Source: Lentzea sp. NEAU-D7
GTDB taxonomy: Bacteria > Actinomycetota > Actinomycetes > Mycobacteriales > Pseudonocardiaceae
NCBI RefSeq assembly: GCF_026242055.1
Contig: NZ_JAPJDL010000014.1
Location: 174,624 to 238,623 of the forward strand
Length of the DNA: 64,000 nt
Reading direction: 5' to 3'
In this document: positions 56,669-64,000 of the stretch, in pieces
Layout: each line of letters begins with the position of its first letter
Numbering within the stretch: the stretch's first letter is position 1
Position numbers and translations under genes: made by a program
Notes under the pieces: generated by a model
Seen by the model: the letters and a program-made list of their open reading frames with translations, nothing else
What the model was told of the DNA's origin: nothing
The model's database searches: none

Positions 56669-58450
56669 TCAGGCCTTCTTCTTCCTCCGCCGGACCACGG
56701 GAGCGGCGGACTTGTCCGCCTTGGCCGCGGCCAGCAGCTCCTCGGCGTGGGCCCGGCCGGTGTCGGTCGAGTCCATGCCGGCCAGCATCCGGGCGAGCTC
56801 GACGACCCGCTGCGTCTCGTCCAGCTTCCGCACGGCGGACCGCGTGAACGTCCCGTCGGCGGACTTGTCCACGACGAGGTGCCGGTCGGCGAACGCCGCC
56901 ACCTGCGGCAGGTGCGTCACGACGATCACCTGGTGGGACCGGGCGAGCCTGGCCAGCCTGCGGCCTACCTCGACCGCTGCCCGGCCGCCCACACCGGCGT
57001 CGACCTCGTCGAACACCAGCGTCGGCACCGGGTCCGAGTGCGACAGCACCACTTCCAGCGCCAGCATCACCCGGGACAGCTCACCGCCGGAAGCGCCCTT
57101 GTGCACCGGCAGGGCGGGTGCACCCGGGTGCGAGATCAGACGCAGCTCGACGTCGTCCACGCCGGACGCGCCCGCGTGCAGGATCGAGCGGCCGACGGTC
57201 AGCGCCTGGGCGTCGCCGGACTCGGCGTGCCGGGGCCGGACGGCCAGTTCGACCGAGGCGTGCGGCATGGCGAGCCCGTCGAGCTCCTCGGTGACGGCCT
57301 TGCCCAGTTCGAGGGCTGCCTCGGTGCGGGCGGCCGTCACCCTGGCTGCGAGCGTCGCGAGTTCCGCGGCCAGCTCGTCGCGGCGGGCTGCCAGGCCGGT
57401 CAGCGCCTCCTCGGAGGTGTCCAGCCCGCCCAGCCTGGTGCGCGCGTCCTCGGCCCAGGCGATCACGCCGTCGACGTCGGCGGCGTACTTGCGGGTCAGC
57501 GCCTTGAGCTCGGCCTGCCGCTGCAGCACGCTCTCGAGCCGGCCGGGGTCGGCCTCCAGGTGGTCCAGGTAGCCGGAGATCTCGGCGCCGACGTCGGCCA
57601 GCAACGTCGCCGCCTCGACCAGACGCGGCTCCATCTCCCGCAGCTTCGGGTCCTCCGACGACGCCAGCCTGCGGGCGGCCTCGGAGATCAGCCCGAGCGC
57701 ACCGGGGTTGTCCGGGTCGCCCTCCAGCGATCCGGACACCGCGAACTGCGCGCCTTGAGCTGCCTCGCGGAGCTGGTCGGCGTCCGCGAGCCGCCGCGCC
57801 TCGTCGTGGAGCTCGGCGTCCTCGCCGAGCTTCGGGGCGACGGCGTCGATCTCGGTCAGGCCGTGCCGCAGCAGGTCGGCCTCGCGGGCCAGCTCGCGGG
57901 AGCGCTCGGTGCGTTCCTTCAGCTCCGCCGAGACGCGCAACCACTCCTCGCGCACGGCCTGATAGGCGCGCAGAGGAGAGCTCACGTCGTCGCCGGCGAA
58001 GCGGTCCAGCACGCCGCGCTGCTCGGTCGGCCGCATGAGCCGCAGCTGGTCGTTCTGCCCGTGAACGGCGATGAGCTGCTCGGCCAGTTCGGACAGGACG
58101 CCGACGGGCACGGAGCGGCCACCGACGTGGGCTCGCGAGCGGCCGTCGGCACCGACGGTGCGGATCGCGATCAGGGACCCGTCCTCGTCGGCCTCGCCGC
58201 CGACCTCCTCCGCCACCTTCGCGGCAGGGCTGCCCGCCGGGGCCTGGAAGCGGCCTTCGACCACCGCTTTGTCAGCCCCGGTGCGCACCCGCGACGCCTC
58301 TGCCCGGCCACCGCCGAGCAGGTGCAACCCGGTGACGACCATGGTCTTGCCCGCACCGGTCTCACCCGTCACTACGGTGAACCCGGGGTCCAGTTCAAGG
58401 GTGGCCTCGTCGATCACGCCAAGGCCATTGATGCGCATCTCGGCCAGCAC
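56669..58450 (-). CDS. recN: DNA repair protein RecN
   Basis: 593 residues; SMC-like ATPase acting in double-strand break repair. Walker A is VVTGETGAGKTMVVTGLHLLGGGRA, the signature/Walker B end is KGASGGELSRVMLALEVVLSHSDPVPTLVFDEVDAGVGGRAAVEVG, and the middle is coiled coil. GTG 58450 (VLAEMRINGLGV) matches the usual RecN N-terminus; ATG 58480 would add ten residues. The C-terminal lysine-rich end (VRRRKKKA) precedes the repeat tract directly. Synteny with NAD kinase and tlyA is as in M. tuberculosis Rv1694-Rv1696. Confidence 0.95.
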   Translation of the reverse strand: MLAEMRINGLGVIDEATLELDPGFTVVTGETGAGKTMVVTGLHLLGGGRAEASRVRTGADKAVVEGRFQAPAGSPAAKVAEEVGGEADEDGSLIAIRTVGADGRSRAHVGGRSVPVGVLSELAEQLIAVHGQNDQLRLMRPTEQRGVLDRFAGDDVSSPLRAYQAVREEWLRVSAELKERTERSRELAREADLLRHGLTEIDAVAPKLGEDAELHDEARRLADADQLREAAQGAQFAVSGSLEGDPDNPGALGLISEAARRLASSEDPKLREMEPRLVEAATLLADVGAEISGYLDHLEADPGRLESVLQRQAELKALTRKYAADVDGVIAWAEDARTRLGGLDTSEEALTGLAARRDELAAELATLAARVTAARTEAALELGKAVTEELDGLAMPHASVELAVRPRHAESGDAQALTVGRSILHAGASGVDDVELRLISHPGAPALPVHKGASGGELSRVMLALEVVLSHSDPVPTLVFDEVDAGVGGRAAVEVGRRLARLARSHQVIVVTHLPQVAAFADRHLVVDKSADGTFTRSAVRKLDETQRVVELARMLAGMDSTDTGRAHAEELLAAAKADKSAAPVVRRRKKKA

Positions 58451-58530
58451 AGGGCGAACCTTACTTGTCGAGTCCGACATTTCCTCGCGGGCACCATAAC
58501 GAGCGAGTGCCGACGCACCGAGCGGCGCTG

Positions 58531-59421
58531 TCAGCCTGCCGATGGTCCCCGCCATCCCTTCACCGGCAGGGCGAACTTCTCGACCAGCCGATCCGTGAAC
58601 GGAGCCTGGCGCAGCCGCACGACCTTGAGCGGCACCTCGCCCTCCACGATCTCGATCCGCGCGCCCGCGGGCAGCTCGAACGTGCGCCGCCCGTCCGCGG
58701 ACAGCGCCGCCGGGTGGCCCGAGGCGTCGATCTCGAACGCCACGTGCGACTTCGGCGAGACGACCAGCGGCCGGGCGAACAGCGCGTGCGCGTTGCTCGG
58801 CACCACCAGGATCGCCTGCACGTCCGGCCACACGACCGGGCCTCCTGCGGAGAACGCGTAGGCCGTGGAGCCGGTCGGCGTCGCACAGATCACGCCGTCG
58901 CAGCCGAACGCCGACACCGGCCGGCCGTCGACCTCGACGACGACGTCGAGGATGCGTTCGCGGATCAGCTTCTCGACGGTGATCTCGTTGAGCGCCCAGG
59001 TCTTCGCGACCACGTCACCGTTGACCTTGGCGACCAGGTCGAGCGTCATGCGCTCTTCCACGAAGTAGTCGCGCTCCAGCACGTGGCCGACGGCCTCGTG
59101 CAACGCGTCCGAGTCGGCCTCCGCGAGGAACCCGACCCGGCCCAGGTTGACGCCCAGCACCGGCACCCGCGCCGGGCGCGCGAGTTCGGCGCCGCGCAGC
59201 AGCGTGCCGTCACCGCCCAGCACCAGCACCAGTTCGGTGCCCTCGGCCGCGTGGTCGTCGGCGGGCACGACCTTGGTGCAGCACGACGGGCCGAGGTCAC
59301 GCGCCTCGTCGTCGAGCACCCTCGTCGTGACGCCCCCGACCGCGAGGCGGCCGGCGACCTGACGGGCGAGATCGATGTTGCTCTGGTGACCGGTGTGGAC
59401 GACCAGCAGGACTTCCCTCAT
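58531..59421 (-). CDS. nadK: NAD kinase
   Basis: 296 residues; phosphorylates NAD to NADP. The catalytic GGDGT is in LVLVLGGDGTLLRGAEL, the second motif is NEITVEK, and the glycine-rich third motif is CDGVICATPTGSTAYAFSAGGPVVWPDVQAI. ATG 59421 overlaps the tlyA stop by 4 bases. The four cysteines SCCTKV and FGC/ICA are unremarkable. Full length. Confidence 0.95.
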   Translation of the reverse strand: MREVLLVVHTGHQSNIDLARQVAGRLAVGGVTTRVLDDEARDLGPSCCTKVVPADDHAAEGTELVLVLGGDGTLLRGAELARPARVPVLGVNLGRVGFLAEADSDALHEAVGHVLERDYFVEERMTLDLVAKVNGDVVAKTWALNEITVEKLIRERILDVVVEVDGRPVSAFGCDGVICATPTGSTAYAFSAGGPVVWPDVQAILVVPSNAHALFARPLVVSPKSHVAFEIDASGHPAALSADGRRTFELPAGARIEIVEGEVPLKVVRLRQAPFTDRLVEKFALPVKGWRGPSAG

Positions 59422-60230
59422 TGGGGCCCTTCTTCGACGGCGGTGCGCACCATCTGTGCAACAGCGTCCGATCCACCGGGGAGGGGATCCGCTTTGCGCA
59501 GCCAGAGGAAGTACTCGACGTTGCCGGACGGGCCGGGCAGCGGGCTCGCGACGACCCCGTGCACAGCCAGGCCCAGTTCGGTCGCCGCCCTGGTCACGTC
59601 GAGCACGGCTTCGACCCTGAGTTCGGGGTCGCGCACGACGCCACCGGAGCCGAGGCGCTCCTTGCCCACCTCGAACTGCGGCTTGACCATGGGCAGCAGG
59701 TCGCCTTCCTCGTCGAGGCACGCGGCCAGTGCGGGAAGCACAAGCCTCAACGAGATAAACGAAAGATCGGCCACCACGAGTTCAACATTGCCGCCGATGT
59801 CCTCGGGCGTGAGGGTGCGGACGTTGGTCTTGTCCTTCACCACGACCCGGTCGTCGGTCTGCAGCTTCCAGTCGAGAAGACCCCTGCCGACATCGGCCGC
59901 GACGACCTGCCGTGCGCCTTTGCGCAGCAGCACGTCGGTGAAACCGCCAGTGGACGCGCCGGCGTCGAGACAACGCTTGCCGGTGGGGTCGATCTCGAAG
60001 CCTTCGAGCGCGCCGATGAGCTTGTGCGCGCCGCGCGACGCCCAGTTGGGGTCGTTGGCGATGTCCTTGACGACGACGGCGTCGGAGGTCTCCACGGCGG
60101 TCGCGGGTTTCGTCGCGACGGTGCCGCGCACCTTCACGCGACCGTCCGCGACGAGTTGGCTGGCGTGCTCACGGGACCTGGCGAGCCCCCTGCGCACGAG
60201 TTCGGCGTCGAGCCGCACCCTGCGAGGCAC
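59418..60230 (-). CDS. tlyA: TlyA-family rRNA (cytidine-2'-O)-methyltransferase
   Basis: 270 residues. An N-terminal S4 domain (RLDAELVRRGLARSREHASQLVADGRVKVRG) is joined to an FtsJ-like SAM methyltransferase with the SAM loop CLDAGASTGGFTDVLLRKGA, acidic strand VVAADVGRGLLDWKL, and KPQFEVGKERLGSGGVVRD. In mycobacteria TlyA methylates 16S C1409 and 23S C1920, which is required for capreomycin sensitivity. It lies between a 55-residue protein gene and nadK, the standard order. Confidence 0.95.
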   Translation of the reverse strand: MPRRVRLDAELVRRGLARSREHASQLVADGRVKVRGTVATKPATAVETSDAVVVKDIANDPNWASRGAHKLIGALEGFEIDPTGKRCLDAGASTGGFTDVLLRKGARQVVAADVGRGLLDWKLQTDDRVVVKDKTNVRTLTPEDIGGNVELVVADLSFISLRLVLPALAACLDEEGDLLPMVKPQFEVGKERLGSGGVVRDPELRVEAVLDVTRAATELGLAVHGVVASPLPGPSGNVEYFLWLRKADPLPGGSDAVAQMVRTAVEEGPQ

Positions 60231-60236
60231 TGTGCA

Positions 60237-60404
60237 TCACACCTTGTCGATGCTCGACAGTGCGTCGGTGAGCGTCGCGTGCACGGCGTCGAACCGGGCA
60301 ACGTGCTCGTCGAGGGGGACGTTCTCAAGCCCGTCGAGCCTCTCCAGCGCGCCTTCGATGGCGTCAGCCGGGTTGGGCGGCGGTCCGGGCAGGGGGTAGC
60401 TCAC
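60237..60404 (-). CDS. Conserved small protein between HAD phosphatase and tlyA (Rv1693-like position)
   Basis: 55 residues beginning at GTG 60404: an N-terminal PLPGPPPNPADAIEGALERLDGLENVPLDEHVARFDAVHATLTDALSSIDKV. It is predicted to be a short helical hairpin. The gene is 4 bases after the HAD gene and 6 bases before tlyA, the position of Rv1693 in M. tuberculosis. No function known. A longer reading to 60503 would overlap the HAD gene and is rejected. Confidence 0.7.
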   Translation of the reverse strand: MSYPLPGPPPNPADAIEGALERLDGLENVPLDEHVARFDAVHATLTDALSSIDKV

Positions 60405-60408
60405 GGTC

Positions 60409-61203
60409 TTACGGTAGCCGATGCAGGACCGACAGGTCCGCGCCGACATACGTGGGCCTTTGCTCATCCGGAAGCGCTTGCGCCTCTTGTTCGGTGGACA
60501 CACCCGTGAGCACGAGCAGGGAGTCCATCCCCGCGTTCACGGCGCCGAGGATGTCCGTGTCGAGGCGGTCGCCGATCACCAGCGGGCGGTTCGCGCCGAG
60601 GTCCTTCGCCGCCTGCTGCAGCAGCGGGGTGGCGGGCTTGCCGGCGACGAGCGGTTCCTGGTCGGTCGCGGTCTTCAGCGCCGCGACGAGGCTGCCGTTG
60701 CCGGGCAGCAGACCGCGTTCGGTGGGCAGGGTGGCGTCGACGTTGCACGCCACCCACAACGCACCGCCGCGGATGGCGACCGCGGCCTCGGCCAGCTGAC
60801 GCCAGCCGAGGTCCATCGACAGCCCCTGCAGGACCGCCACCGCGCCTTCGGCGGTGTCGGTCGGGATGAGTCCGCGCTTGAGCACCTCGGCCTCCAGGGC
60901 CTTGGTGCCGAGCACGAGCACAGTGGACCGCTTCGGCAGGCGTTCGGCCAGCATGGCCGCGCCCGCCTGCGAGGAGGTGCTCACCTCGTCGACGTTCGTC
61001 TCGAACCCGAGCTCGACGAGGTGATCAGCGACCATCTGCGGTGAGCGGGAGGCGTTGTTGGTGACGTACCGGATCCCGACGCCCTTGCGCCGGGCCGCCG
61101 CGATTGCTTCGGCGGCACCGGGAACGGCTTCGGATCCCCGGTAGACGGTGCCGTCGAGATCGATCAGCAACGCGTCGTACCTGTCGACCAACGTCTCGCT
61201 CAC
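60409..61203 (-). CDS. HAD-IIA family phosphatase (glycerol-3-phosphate phosphatase-like)
   Basis: 264 residues. Motif I is LLIDLDGTVYRG, motif II is IRYVTNNASRSP, motif III Lys lies in VAGKPATPLLQQA, and motif IV is LVIGDRLDTDILGAVNAGMDSLLVLTGV. This is the NagD/PGP type with a C2 cap. The M. tuberculosis counterpart Rv1692 is a glycerol-3-phosphate phosphatase in glycerophospholipid recycling; the same activity is inferred from synteny. ATG/GTG 61203 overlaps the preceding TPR gene by 4 bases. Confidence 0.92.
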   Translation of the reverse strand: MSETLVDRYDALLIDLDGTVYRGSEAVPGAAEAIAAARRKGVGIRYVTNNASRSPQMVADHLVELGFETNVDEVSTSSQAGAAMLAERLPKRSTVLVLGTKALEAEVLKRGLIPTDTAEGAVAVLQGLSMDLGWRQLAEAAVAIRGGALWVACNVDATLPTERGLLPGNGSLVAALKTATDQEPLVAGKPATPLLQQAAKDLGANRPLVIGDRLDTDILGAVNAGMDSLLVLTGVSTEQEAQALPDEQRPTYVGADLSVLHRLP

Positions 61204-63821
61204 TGCTCCGGGGTCTCCTCCTGGGTCAGCTCGAACGCGCGCTCGGCGGCGTCCGTCTCCCCTTCGTCGTCAGCCTCGGCGGCGTTGAGGAACCACTTGA
61301 CGGCTTCCTCGATGCGACCGGCCGCGGCCAGGTTGTCGGCGTAAGCGTAGAAGAGCCGCGCGGAGTAGGGGTTGCGCTGCCCCGGATCGAGGTCGGGCCC
61401 CTGCAGCGCCACGACCGCGGCGTCGAGCTGGCCCATGTCACGACGAGCGCCGGCCGCGACGATCCGCAGCTCGATCTCGTCCTCCTGGCTGAGGTCCTTG
61501 ACCGCCGGGTCCTTGGCGAGGTCGATGGCCCGCTCCGGCCGGCCCAGGGCCCGCTCGCAGTCCGCCATGATCGCCAGGTGGCCGGGTCCGGTCATCATCC
61601 GGCGGGCGGCACGCAGCTCGCTGAGCGCCTCGGCCCACTCGTCCGCGAAGTAGGCCGTCAGACCGGCCGCCTCGCGCACGACGCCGACACGAGCAGCCTT
61701 GCTCCGCGCGTACCGCGCGTGCTCCAGCGCCAGCTCGGGGTCCTCGTCGATGAGCAGCCCGGCCGCGGCCAGGTGCTTGCCGATGATCTCCGCGAGGCCC
61801 TTGGGCAGGCTGCGCAGCTCGAGCTTGATCTCCGGGTCGAGCAGCGACAGGTCGGCCTCGTCGGGCAGCGGGGGCCGTCCGCCACGGGGCGCGGGCGCCT
61901 CGTCGCGCGGCTCGTCGTCGCCGGCCTCGCCGCTGACCTCGGCCACGACGTCGACACCCTCGGCGGGGGACTCGTCGGTCTCGGTCTTCGCCACGTCGGC
62001 CGCGTCGCCGTCAACGGCGACCTCGGTCTCGGTCTTGTCCTCGGCGGCCGTCTCGGTCTCGGCAGCCGTCTCACGGCCGGCCGCGGCACGGGTGGCCGCG
62101 GCGCCATCGCCCAGGCGGTAACCGGCGCGCTCGGCGGCCGGGGTCACCTCAGCGGCGACCGGCGCGTCCTGGCCGGTGGCCTTGACGTCGGCGCCGTCCT
62201 GACCGGTGGTCTCCTGGTCGGTCTGACGCTCCTGGAAGCGCGCCGCACGCTCACGGCTGCGCTCGTCCTTGCGCCGGTCGTCGCGCACCGGGCCGGAACG
62301 CTCGTCCCTGCGGTTGTTCGAGTCGTCCCTGCGGTACCCGCCGCGGTCGCCCGAGTCGCTCTTCCGGTAGCCGCCACGGTCGCCGGAGTCGCTCTTGCGG
62401 AACCCGCCGCGGTCGTTCGAACGGTCGCTGGAACCGCGGTAACCACCGCGATCGCCCGACTCGTCCTTGCGGTAACCGCCACGGTCGCTGGAACCTTGGC
62501 CGCGGTAGCCACCGCGGTCGCCGGAGTCGTCCTTGCGGTAAGCGGGACGGTCACTGGAACCGCGGTAACCACCACGGTCGCCCGAGTCGCTCTTGCGGAA
62601 ACCGCCGCGGTCGCTGGAACCCTGGCCACCGCGGTAACCACCACGGTCGCCGGAGTCGTCCTTGCGGAAGGCGGGACGGTCACTGGAACCGCGGTAACCA
62701 CCACGGTCGCCCGACTCGTCCTTGCGGTAACCGCCACGGTCGCTCGAACCCTGGCCGCGGTAGCCGCCACGGTCAGCCGAGTCGTCCCTGCGAAAACCGC
62801 CACGGTCGTTCGAACGGTCACTGGAACCGCGGTAGCCACCGCGATCACCGGAGTCGCTCTTGCGGAAACCGCCGCGGTCGCTGGAACCCTGACCACCGCG
62901 GTACCCACCACGGTCACCGGAGTCGTCCTTGCGGAAGGCGGGACGGTCACTGGAACCGCGGTAACCACCACGGTCGCCCGAGTCGCTCTTCCGGAAGCCG
63001 CCGCGGTCGCTGGAGCCGCTGCGCTCACCGGAGCGGAAACCGCCGCGGTCGCTGGAGCCCTGGCCGCGGTAGCCGCCACGGTCACCCGAGTCGTCCCTGC
63101 GAAAACCGCCACGGTCGTTCGAACGGTCACTGGAACCGCGGTAGCCACCACGGTCACCGGAGTCGCTCTTGCGGAAACCGCCGCGGTCGCTGGAGCCGCT
63201 GCGCTCACCGGAGCGGAAGCCGCCACGGTCGCCAGACTCGCTCTTGCGGTAACCACCACGGTCGTTCGAGTCGTCCTTGCGGAAGCCGGGACGGTCGCTG
63301 GAGCCCCGGTACCCACCGCGGTCGTTCGAGTCGCTCTTGCGGAAACCACCGCGGTCGCTGGAACCCTGGCCACCGCGGTAACCACCGCGATCGCCTGAAT
63401 CGTCCTTGCGGTAGGCGGGACGGTCGCTGCGGAAACCGCTGCGCTCACCGGAACCCTGACCGCGATAGCCGCCCCGGTCGCCCGAGTCGCTCTTGCGGTA
63501 ACCACCACGATCGCTGGAGCCGCCGGCGCTGCCGCGGTCGCTCGAACGGTCGCCGCGATAGCCACCGCGGTCGCCGGAGTCGTCCTTGCGGTAGCCGCCT
63601 CGGTCGCTGGAGCCCTGACCGCGGTAACCACCGCGGTCACTGGAGCCGGCGCGGTTGTCTCGACGGTCGCCGCCGCTGTTGGTGCGGTCGCCGGAGCCTT
63701 CACCACGCTGGGAGTTGCTGCTGAACTTTCGATCGCCTGCTGGACGGCCACCCTCGGAACGGCGCGGTCGGTCTCCCTGGCCACGCTGACGGTCGCCGGG
63801 ACGATCCCCGAACCTAGACAC
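61200..63821 (-). CDS. TPR protein with giant Ser-Asp-Arg-Gly-Gly-Tyr disordered repeat region
   Basis: 873 residues in two parts. The C-terminal about 240 (LSLLDPEIKLELRSLPKGLAEIIGKHLAAAGLLIDEDPELALEHARYARSKAARVGVVREAAG...) is the conserved TPR-like domain of the Rv1691 family. The N-terminal about 510 consists of some 45 copies of variants of SSDRGGYRG / KSDSGDRGGYRG, with very high Arg, Gly, Asp and Ser and almost no hydrophobics except Tyr/Phe. This resembles eukaryotic RGG/FG-type disordered regions. GTG 63821 has AGGAGG five bases upstream (minus strand). It overlaps the HAD phosphatase by 4 bases. RNA binding or condensate formation is a hypothesis. Confidence 0.9.
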   Translation of the reverse strand: MSRFGDRPGDRQRGQGDRPRRSEGGRPAGDRKFSSNSQRGEGSGDRTNSGGDRRDNRAGSSDRGGYRGQGSSDRGGYRKDDSGDRGGYRGDRSSDRGSAGGSSDRGGYRKSDSGDRGGYRGQGSGERSGFRSDRPAYRKDDSGDRGGYRGGQGSSDRGGFRKSDSNDRGGYRGSSDRPGFRKDDSNDRGGYRKSESGDRGGFRSGERSGSSDRGGFRKSDSGDRGGYRGSSDRSNDRGGFRRDDSGDRGGYRGQGSSDRGGFRSGERSGSSDRGGFRKSDSGDRGGYRGSSDRPAFRKDDSGDRGGYRGGQGSSDRGGFRKSDSGDRGGYRGSSDRSNDRGGFRRDDSADRGGYRGQGSSDRGGYRKDESGDRGGYRGSSDRPAFRKDDSGDRGGYRGGQGSSDRGGFRKSDSGDRGGYRGSSDRPAYRKDDSGDRGGYRGQGSSDRGGYRKDESGDRGGYRGSSDRSNDRGGFRKSDSGDRGGYRKSDSGDRGGYRRDDSNNRRDERSGPVRDDRRKDERSRERAARFQERQTDQETTGQDGADVKATGQDAPVAAEVTPAAERAGYRLGDGAAATRAAAGRETAAETETAAEDKTETEVAVDGDAADVAKTETDESPAEGVDVVAEVSGEAGDDEPRDEAPAPRGGRPPLPDEADLSLLDPEIKLELRSLPKGLAEIIGKHLAAAGLLIDEDPELALEHARYARSKAARVGVVREAAGLTAYFADEWAEALSELRAARRMMTGPGHLAIMADCERALGRPERAIDLAKDPAVKDLSQEDEIELRIVAAGARRDMGQLDAAVVALQGPDLDPGQRNPYSARLFYAYADNLAAAGRIEEAVKWFLNAAEADDEGETDAAERAFELTQEETPEQ
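62315..63650. repeat. Tandem repeat encoding the SDRGGYR region
   Basis: About 1.3 kb of imperfect 24-60 base repeats containing CCACGGTCGC, CGGTAACCACC and GAGTCGTCCTTGCGG blocks. A 60-base super-unit (SSDRGGFRKSDSGDRGGYRG) recurs many times. Because codons repeat in register, other frames are also open for hundreds of codons; they are not genes. The array is prone to length change. Confidence 0.9.
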
Positions 63822-63841
63822 CTAATCCTCCTATGGACACG

Positions 63842-63900
63842 CTGAAAGGGGCTTGTGAGCGAGCACTGTTGTTGTGCCCCGCAATCACAAGCCCCTTCAG
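63842..63900 (-). terminator. rRNA operon terminator
   Basis: CTGAAAGGGGCTTGTGA (63842-63858) pairs with 63885-63900 with one bulged base; a GCAC/GTGC hairpin lies within the loop. It begins 10 bases after the 3' end of the minus-strand 5S rRNA gene and separates it from the TPR gene. Confidence 0.85.
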
Positions 63901-63910
63901 GGAAGAAGTT

Positions 63911-64000
63911 CGGCGGCGACCTACTCTCCCACACCGTAACCAGTGCAGTACCATCGGCGCAGAAGGGCTTAACTACCGGGTTCGGAATGGGACCGGGTGT
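63911..64000 (-). rRNA. rrf: 5S rRNA, 3' part (5' end beyond window)
   Basis: Read on the minus strand the sequence is the actinobacterial 5S rRNA: ACACCCGGTCCCATTCCGAA at the right edge, then the CGCCGATGGTACTGC helix, and a 3' end GGGAGAGTAGGTCGCCGCCG at about 63911. About 90 of roughly 117 bases are present. 16S and 23S genes must lie to the right on the same strand. Confidence 0.93.

Noticed and set aside
56034..58861. Two long plus-strand frames crossing the repeat tract and recN antisense
   Set aside because: Arg/Ser/Ala-rich low complexity; recN on the other strand is unambiguous.
61104..63398. Long plus-strand open frame (Val/Ala/Thr-rich, hydrophobic) opposite the TPR-repeat gene
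   Set aside because: It is a by-product of in-register codon repeats; composition is implausible and it runs antisense through the HAD/TPR gene junction.
62144..63934. Second minus-strand open frame across the SDRGGYR repeat and into the rRNA terminator
   Set aside because: It reads through the terminator and 5S-proximal region, and its Thr/Ala/Val repeats mirror the DNA repeat only.

Overview
The window is high-GC actinobacterial DNA. Gene content (a conservon-type kinase/roadblock/GTPase set, a DUF574 methyltransferase, many GTG/TTG starts, snapalysin, an IniB-like protein) suggests a Pseudonocardiales genome such as Lentzea or Saccharothrix. That placement is inference; no species marker was compared.

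Layout. 0-3.7 kb (minus): the 3' part of a branched-chain/acyl substrate ABC transporter operon (livF-livG-fadD-livH) with 4-bp overlaps. 3.9-5.6 kb (plus): SRPBCC protein, sigma-B/F-type sigma factor and a DUF4383 membrane protein, behind a sequence resembling a sigma-F promoter. 5.6-13.8 kb: single stress or metabolic genes (topoisomerase IB, GCS2-type ligase, iron redox enzyme, STAS antagonist, reduced SDR, FCY1-like cytosine deaminase, Nramp transporter, TfoX-N, YggT, AGPS-like flavoprotein) and the wreck of a secreted metalloprotease. 14.0-19.0 kb: a divergent cassette of TPR-CHAT protease, cytoplasmic subtilisin, sigma factor and a small partner protein, the best candidate for an uncharacterised proteolysis-to-transcription system. 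19.1-22.3 kb: DUF574 methyltransferase, PAS-GGDEF-(degenerate EAL) protein, snapalysin. 22.6-26.4 kb: a conservon-like set lacking its DUF742 member. 26.6-32.3 kb: an SsuABC/TauABC-type importer whose binding-protein gene is separated from its ATPase and permeases by pobA and an IniB-like gene. 32.4-40.9 kb: three tandem paralogues of HTH-STAND NTPase-TM-beta-propeller proteins.

41.0-63.8 kb is a conserved chromosomal block. Read backwards it follows the Mycobacterium tuberculosis order Rv1691-Rv1711 (TPR protein, HAD phosphatase, small protein, tlyA, NAD kinase, recN, SteA, mctB, pyrG, nudix, xerD, parA, scpA, scpB, rluB). Local insertions are ald, two small membrane proteins flanking a 168-bp palindromic MITE, a SUKH-type protein, four paralogous membrane proteins and about 0.9 kb of degenerate repeats. 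The window ends in the terminator and 3' part of a 5S rRNA gene, so an rRNA operon lies to the right on the minus strand.

The two most unusual regions, the CHAT/subtilisin/sigma cassette and the three-STAND cluster, both belong to protein classes associated with bacterial immunity and programmed responses. The STAND cluster begins exactly where synteny with the rluB block stops.
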